Shown here piece by piece: positions 7,544 to 15,818 of a stretch of 64,000 bases of DNA. Below the pieces are notes generated by a model that was given only the letters and a program-made list of their open reading frames with translations, did no database searches and was not told the DNA's origin. This stretch comes from a bacterium. GTDB taxonomy: Bacteria > Elusimicrobiota > Elusimicrobia > Elusimicrobiales > UBA9959. The position numbers and the translations under genes were made by a program. The first letter of the stretch is position 1; each line of letters opens with the position of its first letter. The DNA lies in assembly GCA_021786295.1 (NCBI GenBank), contig JAJYNO010000024.1, positions 157,848-221,847 of the forward strand, written 5' to 3'.

Positions 7544-8930
7544 ACGGCTGAAGCGGACGGCGCGGACGGCGGGCTTCCGGCTGGGGGCCTGGCACCTGGC
7601 CGTCTTCCTGGCCGGCAACCTCTTCGTGCTGGGGCTGGCCTACTTCATGCTTTCAGCCTCCCTCCAGAGCAAGGACAGGGCGGATATACTGGACGAGCTG
7701 CACGAGCTGGGCTCCAAATACAGGGAGGGCGGGATGCCCAGCCTGCGCGACGAAGCCAGGCAGGACGCCGTCGGCGGGGGGGACTGGTTCTTTGTCCGCT
7801 TCACGGACCCGGCGGGGGCCTCGGTCGAGATCTCTCCGCTGAAAGGCGGGATGACCTACGACACCGCCAGGATCGGACGGCCGGCCATCTCGGGGACGAC
7901 CCGCTGGGACTCCCTTCCGCCGTCGAGCGGCGAAGAGGATCGCCTGGAGGTGGCGTCCAGGCAGCTGCACGACGGCTCCATCCTTTCCGTCGGACGGGAC
8001 ACCTCCGACAGGGAGGCTTTCCTTGAGCGTTTCAGCAATACCGCTATCGCCATACTTTTCCCCGCGGCCCTGCTGGGACTGCTGGCCAGCGTCTTCCTCA
8101 CGCGCGAGGCGTTGAGCCCGCTGCGCCATCTGGCGGACACGGTGCGGGAGATAGAGTCCGGCAAGCTGGACTCTCGCGTGCGGCTGCGCGACACCGGCGA
8201 CGAACTGGACGACCTGGGCCGCCTTTTCAACCTGATGCTGGAGCGCATCTCGCTCCTGGTGTCGGGCATGCGCGACGCTCTGGACAACGTGGCGCACGAC
8301 CTGCGCACGCCGTTGACCCGCCTGCGGGCCGTGGCCGAGGACGGCCTGCGCCCGGAGAAGACCCCGCAGGAGCGCGGGGAGGCTCTTTCGGACTGCCTGG
8401 AGGAGTCCGAGCGGGTGCTGCAGCTGCTCAACGCCCTGATAGACATTTCCGAGGCGGAGACAGGCACGATGGAACTGCGCCTGGAGCGGCATGACCTGGC
8501 CGGCATGACCGCAAAGGTGACCAGCGTCTATTCCTACCTGGCTGAAGCCAGGAAGATCAGGTTCTCGAGCTCCGGGACCGGCGGCATAAGCCTGCTCTGC
8601 GACCGCGCCCGCTTCAGCCAGGCCGTGGCCAATCTGCTGGACAACGCCGTGAAATATACCCCGCCAGGCGGAGAGGTGCGGCTGGAGACCGGCCTGGACG
8701 GAGCGGGGCCCTTCGTCAGGGTTGCCGATACCGGTCCCGGCATACCGGAGGCCGAGCTGCCGCGCATCTGGGAGCGCCTTTACCGCGGCGACTCCAGCCG
8801 CTCTGAAAAGGGCATGGGCCTGGGCCTGAGCCTGGTCCGCGCCGTCATGAAAGCCCACGGCGGGAGCGCGGAGGTCTCCTCTTCCGCCGGCGGGTCCGTC
8901 TTCACGCTCAGATTCCCTCCCGCCGCCTGA
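7524..8930 (+). CDS. Sensor histidine kinase, partner of the upstream regulator
   Basis: I chose the ATG at 7524 (MFSKSLERLK), which overlaps the regulator gene by 20 bases; an ATG at 7491 would add eleven unlikely residues. Order: membrane segment 1 (about 20-45), a periplasmic sensor of about 125 residues with no recognised fold, membrane segment 2 (about 168-190), HAMP, HisKA with the phospho-acceptor His258 in NVAHDLRTPLTRLR, and an HATPase domain (NLLDNAVKYTPPGG, DTGPGIP, GMGLGLSLVRAV). Architecture matches the CusS/QseC class. The likely output gene is the PepSY protein just downstream. Confidence 0.93.
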   Translation: MFSKSLERLKRTARTAGFRLGAWHLAVFLAGNLFVLGLAYFMLSASLQSKDRADILDELHELGSKYREGGMPSLRDEARQDAVGGGDWFFVRFTDPAGASVEISPLKGGMTYDTARIGRPAISGTTRWDSLPPSSGEEDRLEVASRQLHDGSILSVGRDTSDREAFLERFSNTAIAILFPAALLGLLASVFLTREALSPLRHLADTVREIESGKLDSRVRLRDTGDELDDLGRLFNLMLERISLLVSGMRDALDNVAHDLRTPLTRLRAVAEDGLRPEKTPQERGEALSDCLEESERVLQLLNALIDISEAETGTMELRLERHDLAGMTAKVTSVYSYLAEARKIRFSSSGTGGISLLCDRARFSQAVANLLDNAVKYTPPGGEVRLETGLDGAGPFVRVADTGPGIPEAELPRIWERLYRGDSSRSEKGMGLGLSLVRAVMKAHGGSAEVSSSAGGSVFTLRFPPAA

Positions 8931-8952
8931 GCTCCCGGAGAAAGCCCGCTTC

Positions 8953-8968
8953 ATTACAAAACTGTAAT
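8953..8968. promoter_or_regulatory. Operator-like palindrome upstream of the PepSY gene
   Basis: ATTACA and TGTAAT arms (6 bp, perfect) are separated by AAAC, giving a TTAC-N6-GTAA dyad. The centre lies 40.5 bases before the first base of the TATACT -10 box at 9001, a normal place for an activator. A near-identical site occurs at 25541-25556. The response regulator next door is the obvious candidate to bind it. Confidence 0.55.
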
Positions 8969-9000
8969 CCCGCTGAAAGACGTGAGCAATGCTCCCGCCC

Positions 9001-9036
9001 TATACTTGTAGGACGAGCCCGGAGCTGTCGCTCCGG
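9001..9036 (+). promoter_or_regulatory. -10 box and leader hairpin of the PepSY gene
   Basis: TATACT (9001-9006) has no matching -35, as expected for an activator-dependent promoter. The leader holds a 7-bp perfect hairpin (CCGGAGC, loop TGTC, GCTCCGG; 9019-9036) before the ribosome site. Confidence 0.45.
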
Positions 9037-9062
9037 AACAAGGACAAGGAATGGGAGGAAAA

Positions 9063-9641
9063 ATGCGCACCCTGATACTTGCGGCGTCGATCATACTGGC
9101 CGGCGGTTCAGCCTTCTGCCTCGAGAACGGCGGGACGGTCCCCGAAGCCCGGGCGAAAAAGACGGTCCTGGAACACGTGAAGAACGGGGTCATAAAGAGC
9201 GAAGAGCTCGAGAAGGAATCCGGCAAGGAGATCTGGTCCTTCGACATCGAAACCGGCGGGGGGATACGCGAGGTCTGGGTGGACGCGCATACGGGCGAGG
9301 TCATAATGGACAAGGCCGAATCCGCGGCCAACGAGAAGGCCGAGGCCGCCAAGGACAGGGCCGAGCGGAAAGCCAAAGCGGGGAAAGCGAAGCCAGCGCC
9401 CAGGATCACCAAGGAGCAGGCCACAAAGACAGCTCTGGAGCGGGCCAAAGGCGCCGTGGTAAAAGAGGCGGAGCTCGAGAGGGAGAAGGGCAGGCTGGTC
9501 TGGTCCTTCGACCTGGAGGACGCCGGGAAGACGAGAGAGATACAGGTGAGCGCGCTTACCGGGAAGATCGTGGAGGACGGGATAGAATCTCCCGCCGCCG
9601 AGAAGGCCGAGGCGCGCGCCGACCGGCCCGCGGCCAAGTAA
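9063..9641 (+). CDS. Secreted protein with two PepSY domains
   Basis: I place the start at 9063 because GGGAGG (9053-9058) is then a proper ribosome site; the in-frame ATG at 9051 lies inside that site. A signal peptide ends near residue 19. Two homologous PepSY repeats follow: 'ARAKKTVLEHVKNG...WSFDIETGGGIREVWVDAHTG' and 'EQATKTALERAKGA...WSFDLEDAGKTREIQVSALTG', joined by a Lys/Ala/Glu-rich linker. PepSY modules are periplasmic or extracellular, are thought to restrain peptidases or bind ligands, and often sit beside two-component genes. The charged C-terminal tail is low complexity. It is probably the direct output of the adjacent kinase/regulator pair. Confidence 0.8.
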   Translation: MRTLILAASIILAGGSAFCLENGGTVPEARAKKTVLEHVKNGVIKSEELEKESGKEIWSFDIETGGGIREVWVDAHTGEVIMDKAESAANEKAEAAKDRAERKAKAGKAKPAPRITKEQATKTALERAKGAVVKEAELEREKGRLVWSFDLEDAGKTREIQVSALTGKIVEDGIESPAAEKAEARADRPAAK

Positions 9642-9677
9642 CCAGGCCGCGACGCCGGAGACAGCACCACTGGAGGC

Positions 9678-10670
9678 ATGATGCTTGGAAAAAAGTTCCC
9701 TGGCGCCGCTAAGACGGCCGCCGCGCTGTTCCTGTCGCTCCCGGTCCTGCTGCCGGCGCTCTCTTCCCCGGCGCCGGCAGCGGCCGGGCCAATAAGTCCG
9801 GCGAGCGACGCGGAATTCGTCAGCTCGCTGGAGGCGCCGCCTGGAGCTGACGCCGCGGCCGTTCCACGGGCCCGGGGATACAGGGATGCCCTCCGCAGCT
9901 CCCCGACGTTCAAGAAGGTCATGATCATCGTTCTGGAGAACATCTCCTACAAGGACGCCCTAGCGCAGCCGTTCCTGTCCTCCTTCGCCGCCCAGGGAGC
10001 GCTGCTGACCGGCTTCGACGCGGAAACCCACCCGTCGCAGGGCAATTACATAGCGCTGGTTTCAGGCGATTACCAGGGCGTCACCACGGACAAGCCGGTC
10101 AACCTCGGGGGACGGCAGATAGGCGACCTGCTGGAAGCCCGCGGGCTCACCTGGAAGGTCTATGCGCAGGGCTACCCGGGCGGCTGCTTCCTCGGCGCCA
10201 GGTCGGGCAACTACGTGCGCAAGCACGTGCCGTTCCTCAGCTTCACCGAGGTCCAGAACAGCCCAGGCGAATGCGCCGAGGTCACGGACGACTCCGGGCT
10301 CAAGGACGACATCGCCTCCGGCCGCCTGCCGGATTTCTCGCTCTTTATCCCCGACATCAAGAACGACGGGCACGACACCGGCGTGGCCTTCGCAGACAAC
10401 TGGCTGTCCTCCTATTTCGGCCCGCTGATGAAGGATCCGGCCTTCATGAAGGACATGCTGCTGGTGATAACTTTCGACGAGGACGACAAGTCCACCGCCG
10501 AGAACCGCATTTACACGGCCCTGTACGGGCCGTCCGTGGCGCCGGGCAGCGTTTCCGGCGCGCATTATACGCACTACAGCCTGCTGCGCACCATAGAGGA
10601 CGCCTACGGGCTGGGCGATCTGGGGCGCAACGACGCCTCGGCCCTGCCGATCACCGGGGTCTGGAAATAA
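9678..10670 (+). CDS. Secreted phosphoesterase (acid phosphatase / phospholipase C family)
   Basis: Two ATGs in a row (9678 and 9681) follow GGAGG; the second has the better spacing. An N-terminal export signal ends in the Ala/Pro-rich region before residue 40. The mature part begins with FKKVMIIVLENISYKDAL and contains THPSQGNYIALVSGD, the nucleophile/metal segment of the PF04185 phosphoesterase family. DFSLFIPDIKNDGHDTG and LLVITFDEDD provide the later metal ligands. These enzymes cleave phosphomonoesters or phospholipid head groups outside the cytoplasm. Followed by two PAP2-type phosphatases, it looks like part of a lipid or phosphate-scavenging group. Substrate not predictable. Confidence 0.8.
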   Translation: MMLGKKFPGAAKTAAALFLSLPVLLPALSSPAPAAAGPISPASDAEFVSSLEAPPGADAAAVPRARGYRDALRSSPTFKKVMIIVLENISYKDALAQPFLSSFAAQGALLTGFDAETHPSQGNYIALVSGDYQGVTTDKPVNLGGRQIGDLLEARGLTWKVYAQGYPGGCFLGARSGNYVRKHVPFLSFTEVQNSPGECAEVTDDSGLKDDIASGRLPDFSLFIPDIKNDGHDTGVAFADNWLSSYFGPLMKDPAFMKDMLLVITFDEDDKSTAENRIYTALYGPSVAPGSVSGAHYTHYSLLRTIEDAYGLGDLGRNDASALPITGVWK

Positions 10671-10721
10671 CCTTCCAATAACCCCGGCGGCGGCGCGGAC
10701 TTTCCTCCCGCGATAATGCTT

Positions 10722-10730
10722 TAATATATA
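10722..10730 (+). promoter_or_regulatory. Possible -10 region for the PAP2 pair
   Basis: TAATATATA lies 5-8 bases before the ATG at 10736, giving a near-leaderless start. Only AAGG, three bases before the ATG and overlapping it in part, resembles a ribosome site. Confidence 0.35.
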
Positions 10731-10735
10731 CAAGG

Positions 10736-11611
10736 ATGATACACACCCGAAACTGCCTCTCTGCCGTAAGGCGGCTCTGCCGCCTTGCTCTGCCCGCGGC
10801 TTTAGCCGCGCTGCTGCTCACGCTGAACGCCGGCCCGGCCCTCTGCTGGGAACGGCCTGCTCCCGACCCGCTGGGCTACATCTCCAACTTCTGGGGGGAC
10901 ATCAAGGAGCTTCCGACCAAACCGCTGCACTGGTCCCGGAACCAGTGGCTGCTGGCCGAGGGAGTTACCGGGGCTACCGGCGTGTCGCTCTTCTTCGACG
11001 AGCACATCGACGACTATTTCATAAAGCACAGGCCCGAGGACCTGAAGGACATCAGCAACGCCCTGAACGACATGGGCGATTCCCGCTACCAGGTGCCCTA
11101 CGTGGCCGGTATGTGGACCATCGGCTACGCCGCCGGCAGCATGAAGATGCGCAAGATAGCCGGCGACACCATGGAGGCCAGCGTCATCGCCGGCCTGATG
11201 ATAAACCCGGTATTGAACTACCTGACCGGCCGCAAGCTGCCGGTAATGGGGGAGCCGGCGGACAAATTCAGACCCTTCACGTGGCGCCGCTATTCCTTCC
11301 CGTCGGGGCACGCGGCGTCCGCCTTCGCGCTGGCCGCTGTGCTGGACGTGGACCTGCGCGACACCTTCGGCTACTGGCACCTGCCGGTGGTCTACGGCGC
11401 CGCGCTCTGCGTGGCCGAGTCGCGCCTCTACAACAGGGCGCATTATCTCTCCGACGTGATAGCGGGCAGCGCCATCGGCTGGGCCGTAGGCACGTGGGTG
11501 GCGTCCAAGGACAGGAGCGGGGCCCAGGCGCCGAAGGAACAGGAAAAGCCTGGCCCGTCCCTGAGCCTGACCCCCTCCGTCAACGGACTTTACGCGTCGC
11601 TCAGTTTCTGA
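10736..11611 (+). CDS. PAP2-superfamily phosphatase, divergent first motif
   Basis: An N-terminal signal or anchor (about residues 10-40) precedes a PAP2 core. SFPSGHAASAFALA (motif 2 with catalytic His) and SRLYNRAHYLSDVIAGSAIG (motif 3) are intact. Motif 1, normally K-x6-RP, reads GRKLPVMG here, so the phosphate-binding Arg-Pro is replaced by Leu-Pro. PAP2 enzymes dephosphorylate lipid phosphates such as phosphatidate or undecaprenyl-pyrophosphate at the periplasmic face. The altered motif raises doubt about activity. The next gene is a paralogue with a normal motif 1. Confidence 0.8.
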   Translation: MIHTRNCLSAVRRLCRLALPAALAALLLTLNAGPALCWERPAPDPLGYISNFWGDIKELPTKPLHWSRNQWLLAEGVTGATGVSLFFDEHIDDYFIKHRPEDLKDISNALNDMGDSRYQVPYVAGMWTIGYAAGSMKMRKIAGDTMEASVIAGLMINPVLNYLTGRKLPVMGEPADKFRPFTWRRYSFPSGHAASAFALAAVLDVDLRDTFGYWHLPVVYGAALCVAESRLYNRAHYLSDVIAGSAIGWAVGTWVASKDRSGAQAPKEQEKPGPSLSLTPSVNGLYASLSF

Positions 11612-11638
11612 CCTTAAGCGGCTAAGATCGAGGAGAAC

Positions 11639-12442
11639 ATGAGACATCACCTTCTGCGCTGGTTTGCGGTATCTCTGCTGGCGTTCGCCGGGGCGGCCCG
11701 GCCCGCCGCGGCCCGGCCCGCCCCGAACCCCGTCACAGGGGCGATCGGCGACCTGGGCCGCATAGCCACCTCTCCGTCCCGCATGGACAATTCAGACGCC
11801 TACCAGCTGGCCGCGATAATGGGCGCCGGCGTGCTGCTCTATTCGCTGGACGGCAACATACGCAGCGAAGTCCTGCGCAACCACACCAGCACGCTGGACC
11901 ATCTCTCGGACAAGGTCCAGAACCTGGGCAACGGCGGCGTCGACATAGCGTTGACCGGGGCCGGCTGGCTGGCCGGCGAGGCCTTCTCCGACGAGAAGCT
12001 GTCCAGGACTTCGCTGCTGGCGGCAGAGTCCTTCCTGGCGGCCAACGGCGTAGGCTCGGTGGCGAAGATCGCGATAGGGCGCTCACGGCCCTATACCGGC
12101 GACGGCAAGGGGACGTTCCATCCTTTCACGCTGAAGTCGTCGCGCATGTCGTTCCCGTCCGGGCACACCACCAGCGCCTTCTCCGTGGCCTCGGTCTACG
12201 CCTACTGCTATTCCGACTCTCCGGCGGTGGTGTTCTCCGCCTACGGCCTGGCCGGCCTGGTGGCGCTGCAGAGGGTCTACGCCAATAAGCACTGGACCTC
12301 CGACGTCTTCTTCGGCTCCGTCCTGGGGACGGCGGTGGGCCGGATGGTGGCCGCCAAAGGCATGGAAAAGCCCGGGGCCACGGCCCTGCTGCCGGTGATC
12401 TCGCCGGGCTACTCGGGAGCCGAGGCGAGGTTCTACTTCTGA
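11639..12442 (+). CDS. PAP2-superfamily lipid phosphatase
   Basis: A signal peptide runs to about residue 27 (ending AAARPA). All three PAP2 motifs are present: KIAIGRSRPY, SFPSGHTTSAFSVAS and RVYANKHWTSDVFFGSVLG. The chain is 267 residues and ends in a short beta-like stretch (YSGAEARFYF), as do some outer-membrane or periplasmic PAP2 proteins. It lies 27 bases after its divergent paralogue, and its stop overlaps the start of the GT-C gene (TGATG). That links lipid-phosphate recycling to the glycolipid cassette that follows; polyprenyl-phosphate recycling is plausible but unproven. Confidence 0.88.
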   Translation: MRHHLLRWFAVSLLAFAGAARPAAARPAPNPVTGAIGDLGRIATSPSRMDNSDAYQLAAIMGAGVLLYSLDGNIRSEVLRNHTSTLDHLSDKVQNLGNGGVDIALTGAGWLAGEAFSDEKLSRTSLLAAESFLAANGVGSVAKIAIGRSRPYTGDGKGTFHPFTLKSSRMSFPSGHTTSAFSVASVYAYCYSDSPAVVFSAYGLAGLVALQRVYANKHWTSDVFFGSVLGTAVGRMVAAKGMEKPGATALLPVISPGYSGAEARFYF

Positions 12443-14055
12443 TGACGCAACCTAAACGCGCGGGGCGTGTCCTGAAATTCCTGTTGATGCCGGCGCTGCT
12501 GGCGGCCTACGCCGTGCTCCGGGATTTCACCTCCGTCTTCGAGAACGACGAACTGCAGCACCTGCACGTGGTCTGGAGCTGGACCCGCGGGCTGACGCAG
12601 TACAAGGACATCTTCGACAACCACACCCCGCTCTACCACCTGCTGACCGCCGGGCTGGTCTCTCTGCTCGGGCTCAAGGCGTCGCCGTCTTTCGTCACCG
12701 AAGCCCGGCTCCTGTCCCTGCCGGTCTTCGCGGCGACCCTTGTCATAGCCTACAGGCTGCTGAAGAAGGCCTTTTCGCTGGAGGCGGAAGAGGCGCTGGC
12801 GGCGGCCTGCCTGCTGGGGCTGGTCTCTCCGTTCCTCGCCCTGGCCGCCAGGCCTGAGCCGCTCTGGATCTTCTTCTTCTTCCTGAGCCTGCTTGTCCTC
12901 TCGCGCGAAGAGCTCGGGCTCAAGGAAGGTCTCTACGCCGGGCTGATAAACGGAGCGGGAGCAGTGGTCTCGCTGAAGACGCTGGTGCTGCTGCTGCCGG
13001 CGCAGCTGCTGGCGCTCGGGGCCTCGAACCTGCTGCGCAGGGAGCGCAACGGCGGCTGGAAGTTCCTCGCCGGGCTGGCCGGCGGCCTTCCGGCGGCCCC
13101 GCTCCTGGTGGCCGCCTATTTCAACGGCAGGGACGCCCTCCGGGAGCTGCTCTACTACACGGTAACCTACAACGCCTCCGGCGCGCCCTTTCATCTTTCC
13201 TCCGCCCGCGCGGCGGAAGCGGCGCTTTACGCGGCGGCGGTATTCTTCGCGCTCAGGTTCCTTTCCCGCAGGGTGGGACGCGCGGCGCTGTTCTACGCCT
13301 CCTCGGCGCTGCTGCTGTGGCTCCTCTTTCTGCTCTACCCCGTGATGGAAAGCCAGACCGTGCTGCCGTTCCGGCTGCTGCTGTACGGGGCCGCGGCCGC
13401 CCTGCTGATCAGGTACGGCGGCAGGGCGCTTCCGGACCGGTCCCGCGGCGCGTGGGTTTTGGCCCTGTTCACCGCCGTGCTGGCCTTCCAGCTCTGGAAT
13501 ACCCAGGCGCTGACCGACGTCAACTCTGGGGAGAAGGCCTATATAGGCCGAATCCTCCGGCTGGCCTCGCCCGGGGATTACGTAATGGACGCCAAGGGGG
13601 AATCGATATTCGGGCGCAGGCCGTTCTATTACGGCCTTGAGCTGCTGGCGCAGCGGCGCATGGCGGCGGGGCAGATATCGGACAGCATACCGGCGGCGAT
13701 GAAGCGCACGGCGACGAAGCTGCTGCTGCTGTGGTATCCAGCCAGGTTCACTCCCGCGGACATCCGGTTCTTCCGGGCCAATTATCTGCCGCTGCCGCCG
13801 CCGTACGCCGACCTGTGGGCGGCCGGCAGGACGGTGGAACCGGGGCCGGCAGGGCGCGCCGTACCTTTCGACATAGAGATCCCCGCGGACTACTCCGCCT
13901 CCTGCGCGGGAGGCGGGGCCTTCTCTATCGACGGGAAAAAGTACTCCGGCAGGCCGGTCCGTCTGGATGCCGGCCGCCACAGCGCCTCCGCGGGGAAGAG
14001 CTGCGGCAGGATCACGCTGATCTGGGCGAAAGCCGCGGAGGGAGCCGGGGCATGA
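12442..14055 (+). CDS. GT39/ArnT-like (GT-C) membrane glycosyltransferase
   Basis: This 537-residue polytopic protein has roughly ten hydrophobic segments. The first large periplasmic loop carries FENDELQHLHVVWSW, the acidic motif where GT-C enzymes bind the lipid-linked sugar, and IFDNHTPLYHLL, as in the PMT/ArnT group. The C-terminal 120 or so residues form a soluble periplasmic domain of unknown fold. Such enzymes move sugars from polyprenyl-phosphate carriers to proteins or lipids. The start overlaps the PAP2 stop by one base, and the stop overlaps the PIG-L/GT2 start (ATGA), so all are translationally coupled. Donor and acceptor unknown. Confidence 0.75.
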   Translation: MTQPKRAGRVLKFLLMPALLAAYAVLRDFTSVFENDELQHLHVVWSWTRGLTQYKDIFDNHTPLYHLLTAGLVSLLGLKASPSFVTEARLLSLPVFAATLVIAYRLLKKAFSLEAEEALAAACLLGLVSPFLALAARPEPLWIFFFFLSLLVLSREELGLKEGLYAGLINGAGAVVSLKTLVLLLPAQLLALGASNLLRRERNGGWKFLAGLAGGLPAAPLLVAAYFNGRDALRELLYYTVTYNASGAPFHLSSARAAEAALYAAAVFFALRFLSRRVGRAALFYASSALLLWLLFLLYPVMESQTVLPFRLLLYGAAAALLIRYGGRALPDRSRGAWVLALFTAVLAFQLWNTQALTDVNSGEKAYIGRILRLASPGDYVMDAKGESIFGRRPFYYGLELLAQRRMAAGQISDSIPAAMKRTATKLLLLWYPARFTPADIRFFRANYLPLPPPYADLWAAGRTVEPGPAGRAVPFDIEIPADYSASCAGGGAFSIDGKKYSGRPVRLDAGRHSASAGKSCGRITLIWAKAAEGAGA

Positions 14056-15818
14056 GGCTCCTGAACGGTTCGGACCGGGCGCTGGTCGTAGCGCCGCACC
14101 CGGACGACGAGGCCCTCGCCGCCGGCGGGCTGCTTTCGCAGGCCGCCGGGGAGGGGGCGGCCATAAAGGTCGTCTTCCTCACCAACGGAGAGGGGAACAC
14201 GCTGGGCCATATGCGCTGGAAGAAGCGCCTTTTCATAACCGCGGAGCAGGTTCAGCAGTACGGCCGCGAGAGGCAGGAGGAGGCGCGCAGGGCGGCCGCC
14301 CTGCTGGGCCGGACCGAAACCGAGTTCTGGGGGTACTGCGACCTGGGTCTTTTCGAACTGCTGGCCGAGGGCGACGAGGAACCGATATCCCGCCTGGCGG
14401 CGCTGATAAAGGACTGGCGGCCCACCGTCATCCTCTATCCTTCCGCGCTGGACCTCCACCGGGACCACAGCGCGGTCTCGCTGATGACGGAGTTCGCGCT
14501 GAACAGGCTGGGCCCCGCTGCGGCCGGCATAAAAAAGCTCAGGTACGTGAACCACGGCGCGGACCGCTGCGGGGAGAGCGTCTGGGACGCCCCCGCCGAC
14601 CTTTCCGGGCCCGGAGCGGACAAAAAGCTGGCCCTGCTTAAAACCTACGCCAGCCAGTTCGCCCTGCACGGCGGGGCCTGGCGCTCCGCCTCCCGCCGCG
14701 CCGAGCGCTTCATCTCGGCCGCCGGCAGGGACTCCGCTCCGGAATTCCGCCACGAGTTCTCCGGCCCCGGGCTCCTGTGGGCGTTCTCGGCCTTCCGTCC
14801 CTCGCGCCTCAATACCCCGGCGCTGTACATGATAGGAGCCGACCCATCCGGCGTGAAAAGGTGCTTTTACGGCCGCCTGAAGCGCGCCAGGCGCATGCGG
14901 CTGCGCGAATTCGGCGGCAGAGCCCCGAATTCGGACGCGCAGGTGCAGGTGCTCTACGGGGCCGCCGGCTGCTATCTGAAGCTGCCGCGCGGACTGTTCG
15001 AGGGCTGCGACCGCGTCTACGTCAAGGCCAGGCGCAAGCTCTCCTTCTTCGACGATTCCGGCTTCTCCGAGATAAGGCTGCGCGAACCGGCGCGCCCGGA
15101 GCCGCGCACCGCCGTGGTGATCCCCTGCTATAACATCGCCGGGCAGGCCGCGGAGGCGGCCAGACGGGCCCTGCCGCACGCCGACTCCGTGATAGCGGTC
15201 GACGACGGCTCGGAAGACGGCACCGCGGAGGCGCTTGGCGGGGTAAAAGTTTCCGCCGGCGCCGCGGGTCTCCAAGTGCTGCGCCTGGAACGCAACTCCG
15301 GGAAAGGCGCGGCCCTGGCGGCCGGCTTCGCGCGGGCGCTGCGGGAGAAGCCGCCGTTCGACCTTATCCTTGCCATGGACGGGGACCTGCAGCATCACCC
15401 CGAGGACATACCGCGCTTCAGGCTGGCCTGGCGGGACGGGGCGGATTTCATAGCCGGGCGCAGGGCCTTCAGGATGGACGCCCCGCTGCGCAGCCGCCTG
15501 GGCAACAGGTTCATCAACTGGCTGGCCGCCAGGCTCTACCCCAACGCGGTCGCCGACACGCAGTCCGGATTCCGGGGGTTCAGCAGGGAGCTGCTGGTGG
15601 AGCTGCTTAAGGACGGGGAGCGCGGCAGGGGAAGGTACGAGGCGGAGCTTTCAGTCCTGATAGCCGTCATGACCAGGAACACGCGCGTCGTGGAGCTGGA
15701 TATCCCGGCGATATACCTGGACAGGAACAGGACCTCCCATTTCAGGCCGGTCGCGGACTCCGCGCGCATAGTGCTGACCCTGCTTAAGCACCGTCTCCTG
15801 CACGGGAGGGCGGGATGA
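14052..15818 (+). CDS. PIG-L deacetylase fused to GT2 glycosyltransferase
   Basis: I place the start at 14052 (ATGA overlap); the same frame stays open upstream, but only as sequence antiphase to the previous gene. Residues 1-240 are a PIG-L/LmbE domain: VVAPHPDDEALAAGG with zinc ligands His16 and Asp19 and LDLHRDHSAV with His136/His139. This class deacetylates N-acetylglucosamine-type groups. A region of about 100 residues follows with no clear match. From about residue 350 there is a DPM1/GtrB-like GT2 domain: AVVIPCYN, VDDGSEDGT, NSGKGAALAAGF, the DXD in MDGDLQHH (Asp443) and DTQSGFRGFS. No membrane helices follow. The fusion suggests one protein that both deacetylates a sugar and transfers one to a polyprenyl carrier. 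The following gene overlaps by four bases. Confidence 0.85.
   Translation: MRLLNGSDRALVVAPHPDDEALAAGGLLSQAAGEGAAIKVVFLTNGEGNTLGHMRWKKRLFITAEQVQQYGRERQEEARRAAALLGRTETEFWGYCDLGLFELLAEGDEEPISRLAALIKDWRPTVILYPSALDLHRDHSAVSLMTEFALNRLGPAAAGIKKLRYVNHGADRCGESVWDAPADLSGPGADKKLALLKTYASQFALHGGAWRSASRRAERFISAAGRDSAPEFRHEFSGPGLLWAFSAFRPSRLNTPALYMIGADPSGVKRCFYGRLKRARRMRLREFGGRAPNSDAQVQVLYGAAGCYLKLPRGLFEGCDRVYVKARRKLSFFDDSGFSEIRLREPARPEPRTAVVIPCYNIAGQAAEAARRALPHADSVIAVDDGSEDGTAEALGGVKVSAGAAGLQVLRLERNSGKGAALAAGFARALREKPPFDLILAMDGDLQHHPEDIPRFRLAWRDGADFIAGRRAFRMDAPLRSRLGNRFINWLAARLYPNAVADTQSGFRGFSRELLVELLKDGERGRGRYEAELSVLIAVMTRNTRVVELDIPAIYLDRNRTSHFRPVADSARIVLTLLKHRLLHGRAG

Noticed and set aside
9051..9062. 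ATG at 9051 as the PepSY start
   Set aside because: It lies inside the GGGAGG ribosome site and would add four residues (MGGK) before a clean signal peptide.
13731..14051. Upstream extension of the PIG-L/GT2 frame
   Set aside because: This part overlaps the GT-C gene out of frame and has an Arg/Gly/Pro-rich nonsense composition; the ATGA overlap at 14052 gives the proper start.
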